From UBA6220 sp041650375 (GTDB lineage: Bacteria; Patescibacteriota; Minisyncoccia; Minisyncoccales; Minisyncoccaceae), in assembly GCA_041650375.1 (NCBI GenBank), contig JBAZLH010000003.1, positions 1 to 64,000 of the forward strand: a stretch of 64,000 bases of DNA, in the 5' to 3' direction. The notes beneath the pieces were generated by a model. The model worked only from the letters and a program-made list of their open reading frames with translations, was not told where the DNA came from and did no database searches. Shown here one piece after another: positions 54,901-63,930 of this stretch (the stretch's first letter is position 1; the number at the start of each line of letters is the position of its first letter). The position numbers and the translations under genes are program-made.

Positions 54901-55260
54901 TTCCGGGATATGCTCCAAAAACAAACCACACCGATTAAGAAAGTAAATATGGATTTGAATATGGTGCGGGATTACAGCAATCCCTATCAAAAATACATTA
55001 TTTCCGGCGAGACGGTAACCGTGGGTGGAATAGTTTCCAGCGTTAAAAAGATAATAACGAAAAAGGGCCAGCCAATGATGTTCGTGAAACTACAAGATTT
55101 GACGGACAGGATTGAAGTGGTGGTATTCCCTTCCACGCTGGAAAATTGTGAATTAATGCTCACGGAAAATAGAATCGTTTCCATTGAGGGCAAGGCGGAT
55201 TATCGGGATAATTCTCCCAAGATAATCGCCAACACGGTTGAAGAAATATTAGAAGCGTAA
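51964..55260 (+). CDS. dnaE: DNA polymerase III alpha subunit
   Basis: The replicative polymerase, 1098 residues. The N-terminal PHP domain has HLHLHSHYSLLDG, TDHGVMYG and NDSHY, with metal-binding His and Asp residues intact, so PHP proofreading is possible. The palm holds GPGRGSAGGSIVAYL and PDIDLDF (catalytic Asp pair near 420). The C-terminal part has the HhH region and an OB fold (VTVGGIVSSVKKI...GQPMMFVKLQD). It belongs to the DnaE1/DnaE3 class rather than PolC. It starts 13 nt after the beta-helix gene. Confidence 0.97.
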   Translation: MKKFTHLHLHSHYSLLDGLSKIDDILDKVKEMGMDSVALTDHGVMYGAVEFYEKAKAKGIKPIIGCEFYEAVASMDDKTPQTGGRRYHLILLAKNQEGYNNLVKLVTQAHLRGFYYKPRIDLELLEKHSEGLICLSACVQGRIPAMLLAGKIDEAEEAAKRYEKMFGKGNYYLEIQPHPNLPDQIKANPLMIALSKKTGIPLVATNDSHYINKDDEEAQDILMLINTGADINDKDRLSMKGEDFSMKSGDEMAESFKEAPEAIENTQKIAEACNLELKLGEIKLPYFEVPDDKSHINYLQEICYKGIGKKYHIDSEELNQLIQAVEQGKEIKPENVKDENLKPIVERMEYELGVINKAGFVDYFLIVQDYVNWAKANRIVVGPGRGSAGGSIVAYLANITNVDPLRYNLYFQRFLNPDRISPPDIDLDFTDKRRDEVIEYVAQKYGRNRVAQIITFGTMAAKAAVRDVGRALGYEYSFCDRISKMIPMGFDLKDAMESVDEFSDLYNSDERAQRLIDLAFKIEGCARHASTHACGVVIAANPLDELVPIQHPSQNGDAIVTQYEMHGIESLGLLKMDFLGLKNLTIIEETLKRIYAVRGFNVDIDNLPLDDEKTFKLLQKGDCIGVFQLESDGMRRYLKQLKPTDIEDIIAMVALYRPGPMQHIPTYIAGKNKTKEVRYLHPNLKPILESSYGIPLYQEQIMRIAQEIAGFTLSEADILRKAIGKKIEKLLLEQKDKFINGVKANGISERIGQEIWAWIEPFAMYSFNKSHAACYAIIAYQTAYLKANYPVEYMAALLTSEGSDVERIAELIEECKKMSIEVVAPDINESYSNFSVVPGKDQIRFGLTAIKNVGYNIVEMIINERKKNGAYKDIHDFVTRVESKVLNKKSMESLVKAGCFDSLIERNKMLTNMEKLMDWAKKAQKIKDSGQKGLFDNCTTVSFNGSVALDDAQPVDEYDKLTWEKELLGLYISGHPLEKFRDMLQKQTTPIKKVNMDLNMVRDYSNPYQKYIISGETVTVGGIVSSVKKIITKKGQPMMFVKLQDLTDRIEVVVFPSTLENCELMLTENRIVSIEGKADYRDNSPKIIANTVEEILEA

Positions 55261-55272
55261 ATTATTAAATTT

Positions 55273-56970
55273 ATGTCATCAGAAAACTTGAACAAAATCA
55301 GGCATTCGTTGGCGCATATACTCGCGGCGAGCGTAAAAGAGCTTTTCCCCAAGGCCAAATTTGGCATTGGGCCCGCGATTGATAATGGTTTTTATTATGA
55401 TTTTGAAGCGCAGTTGAAAGAAGAAGACTTGGCGACAATAGAAAAGAAAATGAAAGAGCTGATTGCCCAAAATATTGTTTTTGAACAAAAAGAAATCAGC
55501 AAGAAAGAAGCCTTGGAATTATTCAAGAACGAACCGTATAAATTGGAACTGATTAATGAATTGGCGGACGAAGCGATTACGATTTACCAATCCGGAGCTT
55601 TTGTTGATTTATGCAAAGGCCCGCATATTGGCTCCACCAAGGAAATTAATCCCAAAGCTTTTAAGCTGCAAAAATTGGCGGGCGCTTATTGGCGCGGCGA
55701 TGAAAAGAATCCCATGTTAACCAGGGTTTACGGATTGGCGTTTGAAACCGAAAAAGAATTGGAAGATTATTTGAAAATGATGGAAGAGGCGGAAAAACGG
55801 GAACATAAAAAAATCGGCAAAGAATTGGATTTGTTTTCTTTCCACCCCGAAGCCCCGGGATGCGTTTATTGGCATCCGAAAGGAATGGTAGTTTGGGATT
55901 GCTTGGAAAAGTTCGGGCAGTCTATCCGAAGAAAATACGGATACGTAAAAATAAAAACTCCGCAAATTGCCAAGAACAGCCTTTGGATTACTTCCGGCCA
56001 TTGGGAACACTACAAGGAAGAAATGTTTATTTTTGAAGTTGAGAACGAAATCTATTGTTTGAAGCCCATGGATTGCCCTTTTAATATCCAAGTTTACCAA
56101 TCCGCGCAAAGGTCATACCGCGATTTGCCGATAAGATACACGGAAATCGGGCACGTAATGCGAAATGAAAAATCCGGCCAATTGAACGGCTTATTTCGGG
56201 TGCGGGAAATAACCCAAGATGATTCGCACGTGTTTTTGCGGGAAGACCAAGTTGAAACAGAAATTTCCAATTTGATTAAAATGGTCCAAGAGTATTATAT
56301 CGCCTTGGGAGTGGAGCCGAAATTTTTCTTATCAACCCGGCCGAATGATTTTATGGGAGAAATTTCCGTTTGGGATAAAGCTGAAAATGATTTGAAAAAT
56401 GTTTTGGGCAATTTAAAAATAAATTACGGCTTAAAAGAAAAAGACGGCGCTTTCTACGGCCCGAAAATAGACGTTAATATCCTTGACGCGTTAGGCAGGT
56501 CTTGGCAGGTGGCGACAATCCAGTTGGATTTCCAATTGCCCGGCAAATTCGGCTGCGAATACGTGGACGAAAACGCGGAAAGAAAAGTTCCGGTAATGCT
56601 GCACGCCGCGATATTCGGCAGTTACGAAAGGATGATAGGCATTTTAATTGAGAATTACGCCGGCGCGTTTCCGTTCCCTTTGGCTCCGGTGCAAATTAGG
56701 GTTATTCCGGTTAGTGAAAATAATTTGGATTACGCGGAAAAAATAGCGAAAGAGTTGGAAGGTTACCGAATTGAGATAGACAGGAACAATGACACTATTG
56801 GCAAAAAAATAAGAGCCGGGGAAATGGAAAAAATCCCCTATTTGCTGGTGGTTGGAGACAAAGAAGTTACTAATGGAACAATCAGCGCCAGGCAAAGGGG
56901 CCGAGTTGATTTGGGCGAAATTAAACTTGAAGAATTTATAAATAAATTAAAAGAAGAGGCAAACTTATAA
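55273..56970 (+). CDS. thrS: Threonyl-tRNA synthetase lacking the TGS domain
   Basis: A class II synthetase of 565 residues. It begins directly in the editing domain (RHSLAHILAASVKELFP with the HXXXH motif, later DLCKGPHIGST). The usual N-terminal TGS domain of about 60 residues is absent. The catalytic domain has the class II motifs (for example RYTEIGHVMRNEKSGQLNGLFRVREIT split across segments) and zinc ligands. The anticodon-binding domain closes the protein. Shortened ThrRS forms occur in reduced genomes. It starts 12 nt after dnaE. Confidence 0.95.
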   Translation: MSSENLNKIRHSLAHILAASVKELFPKAKFGIGPAIDNGFYYDFEAQLKEEDLATIEKKMKELIAQNIVFEQKEISKKEALELFKNEPYKLELINELADEAITIYQSGAFVDLCKGPHIGSTKEINPKAFKLQKLAGAYWRGDEKNPMLTRVYGLAFETEKELEDYLKMMEEAEKREHKKIGKELDLFSFHPEAPGCVYWHPKGMVVWDCLEKFGQSIRRKYGYVKIKTPQIAKNSLWITSGHWEHYKEEMFIFEVENEIYCLKPMDCPFNIQVYQSAQRSYRDLPIRYTEIGHVMRNEKSGQLNGLFRVREITQDDSHVFLREDQVETEISNLIKMVQEYYIALGVEPKFFLSTRPNDFMGEISVWDKAENDLKNVLGNLKINYGLKEKDGAFYGPKIDVNILDALGRSWQVATIQLDFQLPGKFGCEYVDENAERKVPVMLHAAIFGSYERMIGILIENYAGAFPFPLAPVQIRVIPVSENNLDYAEKIAKELEGYRIEIDRNNDTIGKKIRAGEMEKIPYLLVVGDKEVTNGTISARQRGRVDLGEIKLEEFINKLKEEANL

Positions 56971-56975
56971 AATAT

Positions 56976-58208
56976 ATGGAAACAATATCTGACGAATCGG
57001 CTAAAAGCTTTAAAGCAATCGGGTCTTTTTTATTCGTGTGTTTGTTCTGCGTTTTTGGTTTTATTTTTACCAATAATACAGCAATGGCTGCGGACAATGT
57101 TGAGGAAATCGCCAAGCCCGTGTTGTTGCCCAACAGCCCGCTTTATTTTTTGAAAGACATTGGCAGGGAGATACAGTCTTTTTTTGTGTTTGACCCGGCC
57201 AAGAAAGCGGAATTACGATTGGAATTTTCCAACCAAAAACTGATTGAAGCTAAGAAAATATTTGAAAACGACCCAAGCAATACCGAGGCGTTGAATAAGG
57301 CCTTGGACAGTTATGCCAGTGAAACCGATAAGTTAAAAAAAGCCGCTAGTGTTTTGAAAAAAGACAGTGTTTCCAGCAACCAATTATTAACCAAGATTAC
57401 TGAGCAAAATTTCAACCACCAACAGATATTAAACGAAATATCCGGCGCGGATAAAATAAAAGTTGAACAAACCCAAAGCAAATCAATTGAAAATTTCACA
57501 GCCTCGTCTTTTAACTTGGCTTCTCCGCAAGCGGTTCAAAAAAATATCCAAGATAATTTAAACAAAGATACTCTTTCCGCGCAAAAAGTTGAAAAAATGG
57601 ACGTGGTCGCCAAGATGGACAGTGGAGCTTCCGTAGAATTGAAAAAAGAAGTAATGAAAGTGCAAGATAATTTATTGCAGCAAACAACAGGCTCGCCTTT
57701 TTTGAGCGTGCCGGACAAGCTGAAAATCAACCAATACCTTGAAGAATTAAAAGCCAAGCCCGAATTCAAAAATGTTATTTTGGAGGATTTCGCTAAAAAT
57801 ATTGTCAGCCAAAACAAGGAAGAAATAAACCAATTAAACACGCTTTCCGACGCGGATAAAGAAAAATTAAAATTATACGCCGAGCAAATTTTAAACACGG
57901 AGAAGATTGATTTTGCCGACGCAATGAATAAATTTGAAGCCTTGGACATTTCCCAAGAAGCCAGGCAAACCATTAATAAAGTAACTGATAAAATTACGAG
58001 CCAAAATATTGTTTCCGGGCCGACAACCGCAGCAAATATCGGCATGGCAAATCCAGCCTCGGCGTATTGCGTAAAACAAGGATATAAATTGGAAATTAGA
58101 AAAGACGCGCAAGGCAATGAAACCGGTTATTGCATATTCTCGGATGGTAAGGAGTGCGAAGAATGGAAATTTTTTAGAGGTGAATGTCCCGATAATTCTT
58201 CCCGATAG
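56976..58208 (+). CDS. Secreted DUF5667 plus DUF333 protein
   Basis: A 410-residue exported protein. A signal-anchor (about residues 14-35) precedes a DUF5667 region (PVLLPNSPLYFLKDIGREIQ and FSNQKLIEAKKI). A long helical, Gln- and Lys-rich middle leads to a C-terminal DUF333-type domain (NPASAYCVKQGYKLEIRKD, then GYCIFSDGKECEEWKFFRGEC), with four Cys likely paired in disulfides. Probably an envelope protein; the CPHC thioredoxin-like protein at 18.4 kb could fold it. It starts 5 nt after thrS. Confidence 0.85.
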   Translation: METISDESAKSFKAIGSFLFVCLFCVFGFIFTNNTAMAADNVEEIAKPVLLPNSPLYFLKDIGREIQSFFVFDPAKKAELRLEFSNQKLIEAKKIFENDPSNTEALNKALDSYASETDKLKKAASVLKKDSVSSNQLLTKITEQNFNHQQILNEISGADKIKVEQTQSKSIENFTASSFNLASPQAVQKNIQDNLNKDTLSAQKVEKMDVVAKMDSGASVELKKEVMKVQDNLLQQTTGSPFLSVPDKLKINQYLEELKAKPEFKNVILEDFAKNIVSQNKEEINQLNTLSDADKEKLKLYAEQILNTEKIDFADAMNKFEALDISQEARQTINKVTDKITSQNIVSGPTTAANIGMANPASAYCVKQGYKLEIRKDAQGNETGYCIFSDGKECEEWKFFRGECPDNSSR

Positions 58209-58227
58209 TAATCGAGATTGAATTATC

Positions 58228-58305
58228 GAGGATCCCGCTATTTTTAGCGGGACACTGATGATAGATAATTAAACATTTTGGGGTGGCTTGAAAGAGCCAC
58301 CTTTT
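58228..58305 (+). terminator. Two hairpins ending the dnaE operon
   Basis: GTCCCGCT-like CCCGCTATTTTTAGCGGG comes first. A strong GGTGGCT/AGCCACC hairpin followed by five T (about 58276-58305) then separates the operon from the fusion gene. Confidence 0.75.
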
Positions 58306-58324
58306 TCTTATAGTATGGCAATAT

Positions 58325-60508
58325 ATGAAAAAATACTGGATTAGTACTTTCGGCTGCCAGATGAACCATTCCGATTCGGAAAGGATTGCCGCTGTTTTTG
58401 AATCAATAGGCGCTGTTCCCGCTTCCACGATAAAAGAAGCGAATTTTATTATTGTGAATATGTGCTCTGTGAGGCAATCGGCAGTTGATAGGGTTTATGG
58501 CCAGAATAACAATATAAAGCGCTTAAAACGGGCAAATAAGGGCTTAAAAACCATTTTAACCGGGTGTATTTTAAGTTCGGATAAGGGTAAAATGGCTGAA
58601 ATTTTTGACTATGTCCTAGATAAGAAGGATTTGGAAAATTGGCCGGCTATTATTGCGAATAAGCGTGAAAAAAAACAAGCAAAGGATTATTTGGAAATTA
58701 CCCCGCTTCATACCAGTAATATCCAGGCGTTTGTACCCATTAGTAACGGGTGCGATAATTATTGCACTTATTGCGCCGTGCCTTATACCCGCGGCCGGCT
58801 GGTATCCAGGAACCACAAAAGCATATTAAAAGAAATTAAAGAACTTGTCCAAAAAAGATATAAAGAAATTTGGCTTTTGGGCGAAAACGTAAATAGTTAT
58901 TTGTCGCCCGGTAAAGAAAAAATAGATTTTACCAAACTTATTGAAGCAATTGATAAAATTGAAGGTGATTTTTGGCTGCGTTTTACCAGCCCGCATCCGA
59001 AATATTTTTCCAATAAGCTGATTGATGTTTTGGCTAAATCCAAGAAATTTGCGCCTTATTTGAATTTGCCGGTCCAGGCCGGAGACAATGTGATTTTGCG
59101 AAAAATGAACCGGCCTTATACTGTTGAAGCGTATAAAGTTTTAGTTAAAAAAATAAGGTTGGCTTTTGAAAAACAACGGATTGGCATGGACAAGATTGTC
59201 GGAATTTCCACGGATATAATTGTGGGCTTCCCAACCGAAAGCCAGGCGCAATTCAATAATAGCGTTAAACTGATGCGGGAAGTCAAATTTGATATGGCCT
59301 TTATTTCCCAATACTCTCCCCGGCCCCAGTCTTTTTGCTATAAAAATATCGCGGACGATGTGTTAAAAAAAGATAAAAGAAAAAGAGAACAAGACTTGAC
59401 GGATGTGTTGCGAATCACGGCTTTGAAAAATAACCAACAATTTTTAAAACAAACTATTCCGGTTTTGGTATTTAATTTGGAGGATGGCTATTATCTGGCG
59501 AGAACCAGGCAAAATAAGCCCATCCGCTTTAAGGCGGAAAAAGCCGGATTAATCGGGCAATTCGTAAACGTAAAAGCCACCAAGGCTTCCGCTTGGTCAA
59601 TGGAAGCGAAATATGAGAAGCCCAAGTTAATTATTATTGTTGGCCCAACCGCTTCGGGCAAGACGGATTTGGCGGTTAAATTGGCGAAAGAGTTTAACGG
59701 AGAAATTGTTTCAGCCGATTCCCGCTTGGTTTACAAGGGAATGGATATTGGCACAGCCAAACCGCTAAAAGACACTAATATAAAAAATGGTTATTATGTG
59801 AGCAGTATAAAGCATCACTTAATTGATATTTTGGATTTGAACGAAGAATTTAACGCGGCTTTGTTTAAAGAGCGCGCAGTAAAAGCAATAAGCGAAATAT
59901 TAAAACAAGGCAAAATTCCTTTTTTAGTTGGCGGCACCGGCCTATATGTTAAGGCTGTAGTAGATAATTTGGATTTTCCAAAAATAAAACCAAATAAAAA
60001 ATTAAGGAATGAATTAGAAAAGAAAAATGTTGCGGAGCTTTTTGAAATTTATAAAAAATTGGACGCGGAAGGCGCGAAACAAATAGATAAAAATAATAAA
60101 AGGCGCTTGGTTAGGGCGATTGAAGTTTGTAAAATTACAGGCAAGCCGTTTTGGCAAGAACGGAAAACAATGGACCCAATTTATGAAGCATTGCAATTAG
60201 GCATTGAGGTTAAGAAAGAGGAGCTGAAAAAAAGAATCGTTAAAAGAGTGGAAAAAATGATTAAAGCCGGGTTGGAAAAAGAAGTTAAGAAGTTATCCAA
60301 AAAATACGGTCTTACTTTGTTGCCCATGCAAACCATTGGTTACGCGGAATGGAATACTAAAAACGATAAAGATAAAATTGAAAAGGATATTGCAACGAAT
60401 ACCATTAAATTCGCCAAACGCCAGGCGACTTGGTTCAAGAAACAAGGTGCGATTAAATGGATTAAAGATTATAAGCAAGCGGAAAAAGAAATAAAGAAAT
60501 TCTTGTAA
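58325..60508 (+). CDS. miaB-miaA: MiaB-MiaA fusion: tRNA A37 thiomethyl- and isopentenyl-transferase
   Basis: One 727-residue frame joins two successive enzymes of ms2i6A37 tRNA modification. Residues ~1-435 are MiaB: auxiliary-cluster cysteines in FGCQMN (Cys11), NMCSVR (Cys47) and TGCILSS (Cys81), the radical-SAM motif CDNYCTYC, and a TRAM domain before the junction. Residues ~438-727 are MiaA: P-loop GPTASGKTD, SADSRLVYKGMDIGTAKP, GGTGLYVKAV and KRRLVRAIEV. Catalytic motifs of both halves are intact. The fusion would let isopentenylated A37 pass straight to methylthiolation. It has its own terminators on both sides. Confidence 0.93.
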   Translation: MKKYWISTFGCQMNHSDSERIAAVFESIGAVPASTIKEANFIIVNMCSVRQSAVDRVYGQNNNIKRLKRANKGLKTILTGCILSSDKGKMAEIFDYVLDKKDLENWPAIIANKREKKQAKDYLEITPLHTSNIQAFVPISNGCDNYCTYCAVPYTRGRLVSRNHKSILKEIKELVQKRYKEIWLLGENVNSYLSPGKEKIDFTKLIEAIDKIEGDFWLRFTSPHPKYFSNKLIDVLAKSKKFAPYLNLPVQAGDNVILRKMNRPYTVEAYKVLVKKIRLAFEKQRIGMDKIVGISTDIIVGFPTESQAQFNNSVKLMREVKFDMAFISQYSPRPQSFCYKNIADDVLKKDKRKREQDLTDVLRITALKNNQQFLKQTIPVLVFNLEDGYYLARTRQNKPIRFKAEKAGLIGQFVNVKATKASAWSMEAKYEKPKLIIIVGPTASGKTDLAVKLAKEFNGEIVSADSRLVYKGMDIGTAKPLKDTNIKNGYYVSSIKHHLIDILDLNEEFNAALFKERAVKAISEILKQGKIPFLVGGTGLYVKAVVDNLDFPKIKPNKKLRNELEKKNVAELFEIYKKLDAEGAKQIDKNNKRRLVRAIEVCKITGKPFWQERKTMDPIYEALQLGIEVKKEELKKRIVKRVEKMIKAGLEKEVKKLSKKYGLTLLPMQTIGYAEWNTKNDKDKIEKDIATNTIKFAKRQATWFKKQGAIKWIKDYKQAEKEIKKFL

Positions 60509-60513
60509 GTAAA

Positions 60514-60537
60514 AACCGGCATTAGCCGGTTTTGTTT
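60514..60537 (+). terminator. Terminator of miaB-miaA
   Basis: AACCGGC/GCCGGTT hairpin with loop ATTA, then TTGTTT. It separates the fusion gene from the convergent gatB operon. Confidence 0.75.
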
Positions 60538-60539
60538 AT

Positions 60540-62051
60540 TTATCCAATTTTTGATTTTAACAGTTCGGCGGCTCGTTGCGGGTTGGCTTTGCCCTGTGAC
60601 TCCGCCATTATTTGCCCGATTAAAAATGCGAAACTGTTTTGCTTGCCGGCCTTATAATCAATTACAGCTTTTTCATTTTTCGCCAAAACATCATCAATTA
60701 TTTTTTCAATTTCCGAGTCATCGCCTATTTGCGATAAGCCCTTTTCTTCAATAATCAAGGACGGGTCGTTTTGGGTGGTAAACATTTCCGCCAAGACAAT
60801 TTTGGCGATTTTACTGGAAATTTCTTTGGAAGAAATCAGGCATAACAATTCCGCGAAGTTTTCCGGCGTAATTTTATTCTCCAAATATTCCAAGGAATAA
60901 GCTTCTTTGCCTATGCCTTCGGCTTTTAACAAAGATTGCAAGTCCGTGATCATATAATTGGCCGCTAATTTAACCAAATCCGCGAAATTCTTTTCAGTCA
61001 CATCTTCGCGGGAAGTGTCTTCTTTCCAACAAACCAATTCAGAAACTGTTTTTTCAAAATAATCGGCAAAAGCCATATCTTTAATAAAAAATTCCACTTC
61101 TTTGGGCAAGAGTTTGTATTCGCTTTCAAAGCGGGCCGCTTTTTGCGCCGGCAATTGTGGAGTTTTACTTTCAATTTCCTTAATTTTTTCAATAGAAATA
61201 TTTATATTCGGCAAGTCCGGTTCCGGGAAATAGCGGTATTCGTGCGCGTTTTCTTTGCTTCTTTGGCTAATGGTAATTTGTTTGTCGTCGTGCCAGCCCC
61301 TGGTTTCTTGGACTACGGGCTCATTCTCATCCAATAACTTGGCTTGCCTTTTGATTTCGTATTCAATGGATTTTTCCACAGCCTTAAAAGAATTAAGATT
61401 TTTAACTTCCACCTTGGTTCCCAATTCTTTGTCCCCTTCTTTATTCAAAGAAATGTTAACTTCGCAGCGCATTTGCCCTTTTTCCATGTCAGCGTTGCTC
61501 ACATCCAAATATTTTAAAATTAATTGCAAATCCTGGCAAAATTTCTTGGCTTCTTCCGCGCTATTGATATCCGGCTCGGTGACCAGCTCCATCAAAGGCA
61601 CTCCGGAACGGTTAAAGTCCACCAAACTGGCTCCATCGGCTGTGTGCAAAAGTTTACCCGTGTCTTCTTCCATATGGATTCGGGTGATGCCGATTCTTTT
61701 TTCGCGGCCGCCATTTAGCTTTATTTCCAAAAATCCATTAACGCAGAAAGGCATATCAAATTGCGATATTTGGTAGCCCTTGGGCAGGTCGGGATAAAAA
61801 TAATTCTTGCGGTCAAATTTTGATTGCGCCGCGATTTGGCAATTCAAAGCCAAGCCGGTCATAATAATTTTATTAATGGCTTCTTCATTGATAACGGGCA
61901 AAGTTCCCGGATGGCCCATGCAAATCGGGCAAACATTCGTGTTCGGTTTTTCTTCCAATGAATTGTTGGCTTCGTTCGGGCAAGCGCAAAACATTTTTGA
62001 TTTGGTTTTGGATTCAAAATGGATTTCCAATCCAATCGTGGTTTTGTACAT
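60540..62051 (-). CDS. gatB: Asp/Glu-tRNA amidotransferase subunit B
   Basis: A 503-residue subunit that binds misacylated tRNA and activates Glu-tRNA-Gln (or Asp-tRNA-Asn) for amidation. It shows TIGLEIHFESKTKSKMFCAC, PNTNVCPICMGHPGTLPV (zinc-type Cys), DFNRSGVPLMELVTEPD and YRYFPEPDLP. The C-terminal tail domain for tRNA recognition ends GKANPQRAAELLKSKI. GatA and GatC are not in the window. It is needed if tRNA-Gln (117-191) is charged by transamidation. Last gene of a four-gene operon, 2 nt after deoC. Confidence 0.97.
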   Translation of the reverse strand: MYKTTIGLEIHFESKTKSKMFCACPNEANNSLEEKPNTNVCPICMGHPGTLPVINEEAINKIIMTGLALNCQIAAQSKFDRKNYFYPDLPKGYQISQFDMPFCVNGFLEIKLNGGREKRIGITRIHMEEDTGKLLHTADGASLVDFNRSGVPLMELVTEPDINSAEEAKKFCQDLQLILKYLDVSNADMEKGQMRCEVNISLNKEGDKELGTKVEVKNLNSFKAVEKSIEYEIKRQAKLLDENEPVVQETRGWHDDKQITISQRSKENAHEYRYFPEPDLPNINISIEKIKEIESKTPQLPAQKAARFESEYKLLPKEVEFFIKDMAFADYFEKTVSELVCWKEDTSREDVTEKNFADLVKLAANYMITDLQSLLKAEGIGKEAYSLEYLENKITPENFAELLCLISSKEISSKIAKIVLAEMFTTQNDPSLIIEEKGLSQIGDDSEIEKIIDDVLAKNEKAVIDYKAGKQNSFAFLIGQIMAESQGKANPQRAAELLKSKIG

Positions 62052-62053
62052 AA

Positions 62054-62716
62054 TTATTTTTTTAGGTCTTTCATTATTTTAACTCCGCTGCTGGTGCCGA
62101 TAATGTCGGCGCCGGCTTTAATCATCAGTTTAACGTCGGCTAATGTTTTTATTTTGCCCGAGGCCTTGATTAACAGGCCGGGAGCATTCTCGCGCATTAT
62201 TTTTAAATGAATGGCTTTTTCTTTCAATTCCCTGTTTTCCAAAGGGTCTTTTTCCGTGGCGGTTTTTACGCAAATCGCTCCGGCTTTTTTTGCCAATTGC
62301 GATACTTTGGCGATTTCTTCATCCGTTAAATAGCCGCTGCCGATTATAACCTTGGTATCGCCAAGCTTGCAGATAGCTTTCAAATCTTTTTCAATTTTAT
62401 CCCAACGTTCGTGCTTTACGTCCGGAATATTAACCACGATATCCAAGTCATCGGCTCCGTCTTTTAAGGCCTTTTGGGTTATGGTTAAGCGTTTTTTGTA
62501 ATCCGAATCCCCAATCGGGTCATCAATTAAGACAACTATCCTGATGCCGCTGTTTTTTAAAATTTCCGCCGCGGTTTTAACCCACTGCGGCCTGACGCAA
62601 ACACCCCGAAAATCATATTGCAAAGCTTCGCGGCAGGTATCTATAATATCCTGCTTTTTTGTGTTAAGGTCAATATTGGTCTGGTCAATGTATTTGTTGA
62701 TTGGTTTATTTGCCAT
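62054..62716 (-). CDS. deoC: Deoxyribose-phosphate aldolase
   Basis: A 220-residue class I aldolase that interconverts deoxyribose-5-phosphate with acetaldehyde and glyceraldehyde-3-phosphate. It contains YIDQTNIDLNTKKQDI, VNIPDVKHERWDKIEKDL and KVIIGSGYLTDEEI. The Schiff-base Lys lies in ICVKTATEK, and the phosphate site in IKASGKIKTLAD with GADIIGTSSG. It links DNA salvage to central carbon metabolism. It starts 4 nt after tmk. Confidence 0.95.
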   Translation of the reverse strand: MANKPINKYIDQTNIDLNTKKQDIIDTCREALQYDFRGVCVRPQWVKTAAEILKNSGIRIVVLIDDPIGDSDYKKRLTITQKALKDGADDLDIVVNIPDVKHERWDKIEKDLKAICKLGDTKVIIGSGYLTDEEIAKVSQLAKKAGAICVKTATEKDPLENRELKEKAIHLKIMRENAPGLLIKASGKIKTLADVKLMIKAGADIIGTSSGVKIMKDLKK

Positions 62717-62720
62717 AAGA

Positions 62721-63347
62721 TTAAATTTGCAATTTTTTATTTAATATTCCAATTATTTGATTGAAAACATTTTCAACAGATTGTTCGCCGTCAATTGTCT
62801 CCCAATCGCAAAATACTTTTTCGTTGGCCATTTTTTCATAAGTTTCCGCCAGCGCTGCCTGGAATTTTTTATCTTCTTCGTGCCGGTCCAGATTATCGGG
62901 CTTTTGGTTTGTTTTTCTGGATAGCGATGTTTCCGGCGCTATTTTAATATATATGCATAAATCCGGTTTGGATGCCTCAAACAGCTGAGCCAAGTCCAAT
63001 AATTTTTTTAATGGAAATCCTTTAAAATGCTGATAAACGATCGTAGATGTTAAATAGCGGTCTCCCAAGATTATACCATTATTTTGAACAGTTTCGTTAA
63101 TGAGTTGTTTGTCTTTAATAAAATCGGCAAAATAGAGCATTACTTGAGTGTCAACGCTGAATTCGTATTTTTTGTGCAACCAAGCGCTGATTAAATCGCC
63201 AATGGGCTGGCCGTATTCGGGATATTTTTTAGTAACAACTGCATATCCTTTTTGAATTAAAAAATCAGACAATAACTTTGTCTGAGTTCCCTTTCCGCAA
63301 CCGTCAATTCCTTCCAAAACTATAAATTTTCCGGTTGTTGAAGCCAT
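62721..63347 (-). CDS. tmk: Thymidylate kinase
   Basis: A 208-residue kinase that phosphorylates dTMP to dTDP. The P-loop is EGIDGCGKGTQTKLL, the DR(Y/H) motif is GDRYLTSTIVYQ, and the lid region carries KTNQKPDNLDRHEEDKKF. The operon dcd-tmk-deoC groups deoxynucleotide supply and recycling. 16 nt after dcd. Confidence 0.95.
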   Translation of the reverse strand: MASTTGKFIVLEGIDGCGKGTQTKLLSDFLIQKGYAVVTKKYPEYGQPIGDLISAWLHKKYEFSVDTQVMLYFADFIKDKQLINETVQNNGIILGDRYLTSTIVYQHFKGFPLKKLLDLAQLFEASKPDLCIYIKIAPETSLSRKTNQKPDNLDRHEEDKKFQAALAETYEKMANEKVFCDWETIDGEQSVENVFNQIIGILNKKLQI

Positions 63348-63363
63348 TGTATTTTTTGTTTAA

Positions 63364-63930
63364 TTAATTAGATTCCAGTTTACTCTCTTGCGGGCGTTGC
63401 GCGCCAACATATTTGGCGTTTTTCTTTTTGTAATACGGGTTGGTTGTGGGCGAAGAAAGCGGTTCAAATACCAGTTGGCAAATCCTGGTTTTGGGATACA
63501 GCAAAATCGGAATCATGCCGATGTTTTCCATTTCCAATACAATTTTTCCTTTAAAGCCCGGGTCAATGTGGCCGGCGGTTGAATGGATAACAATCCCTAA
63601 TCTTCCCAAGCTGGAACGCCCGTCAATTCTGGCGGCGATATCATCGGGTAAAAACACCTCTTCCAAAGTGCTGCCCAAAACAAATTCGCCCGGGTGGAAA
63701 ACAAAAGCTTCGTCGTCCGGTATTTTTACCGACCGGGTAATATTGCTGAAAGTTTCGGGCTTGCGGGTGTCAATGTAGGGATTTTTCGAATGTTCGAAAA
63801 TCATAAACTCGTCGCCTAAGCGCAAGTCCAACGAAGCCGAGCCGAGCTGTTCTTCCAAATTCGGCTTGGGAGTAATTTGTATTTTTTCTTCGTCAAGAAA
63901 TTTCTTGATTTCCCTGTCAGATAAAATCAC
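63364..63930 (-). CDS. dcd: dCTP deaminase
   Basis: A 188-residue homotrimeric enzyme that converts dCTP to dUTP, or to dUMP in bifunctional forms. It shows SDREIKKFLDEEKI, GSASLDLRLGDEF, the catalytic segment DGRSSLGRLGIVIHSTAGHI with its Arg-Ser-Ser and Glu nearby, and DPGFKGKIVLEMEN. It supplies dUMP for thymidylate synthesis. First gene of the operon with tmk, deoC and gatB. Confidence 0.95.
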   Translation of the reverse strand: MILSDREIKKFLDEEKIQITPKPNLEEQLGSASLDLRLGDEFMIFEHSKNPYIDTRKPETFSNITRSVKIPDDEAFVFHPGEFVLGSTLEEVFLPDDIAARIDGRSSLGRLGIVIHSTAGHIDPGFKGKIVLEMENIGMIPILLYPKTRICQLVFEPLSSPTTNPYYKKKNAKYVGAQRPQESKLESN

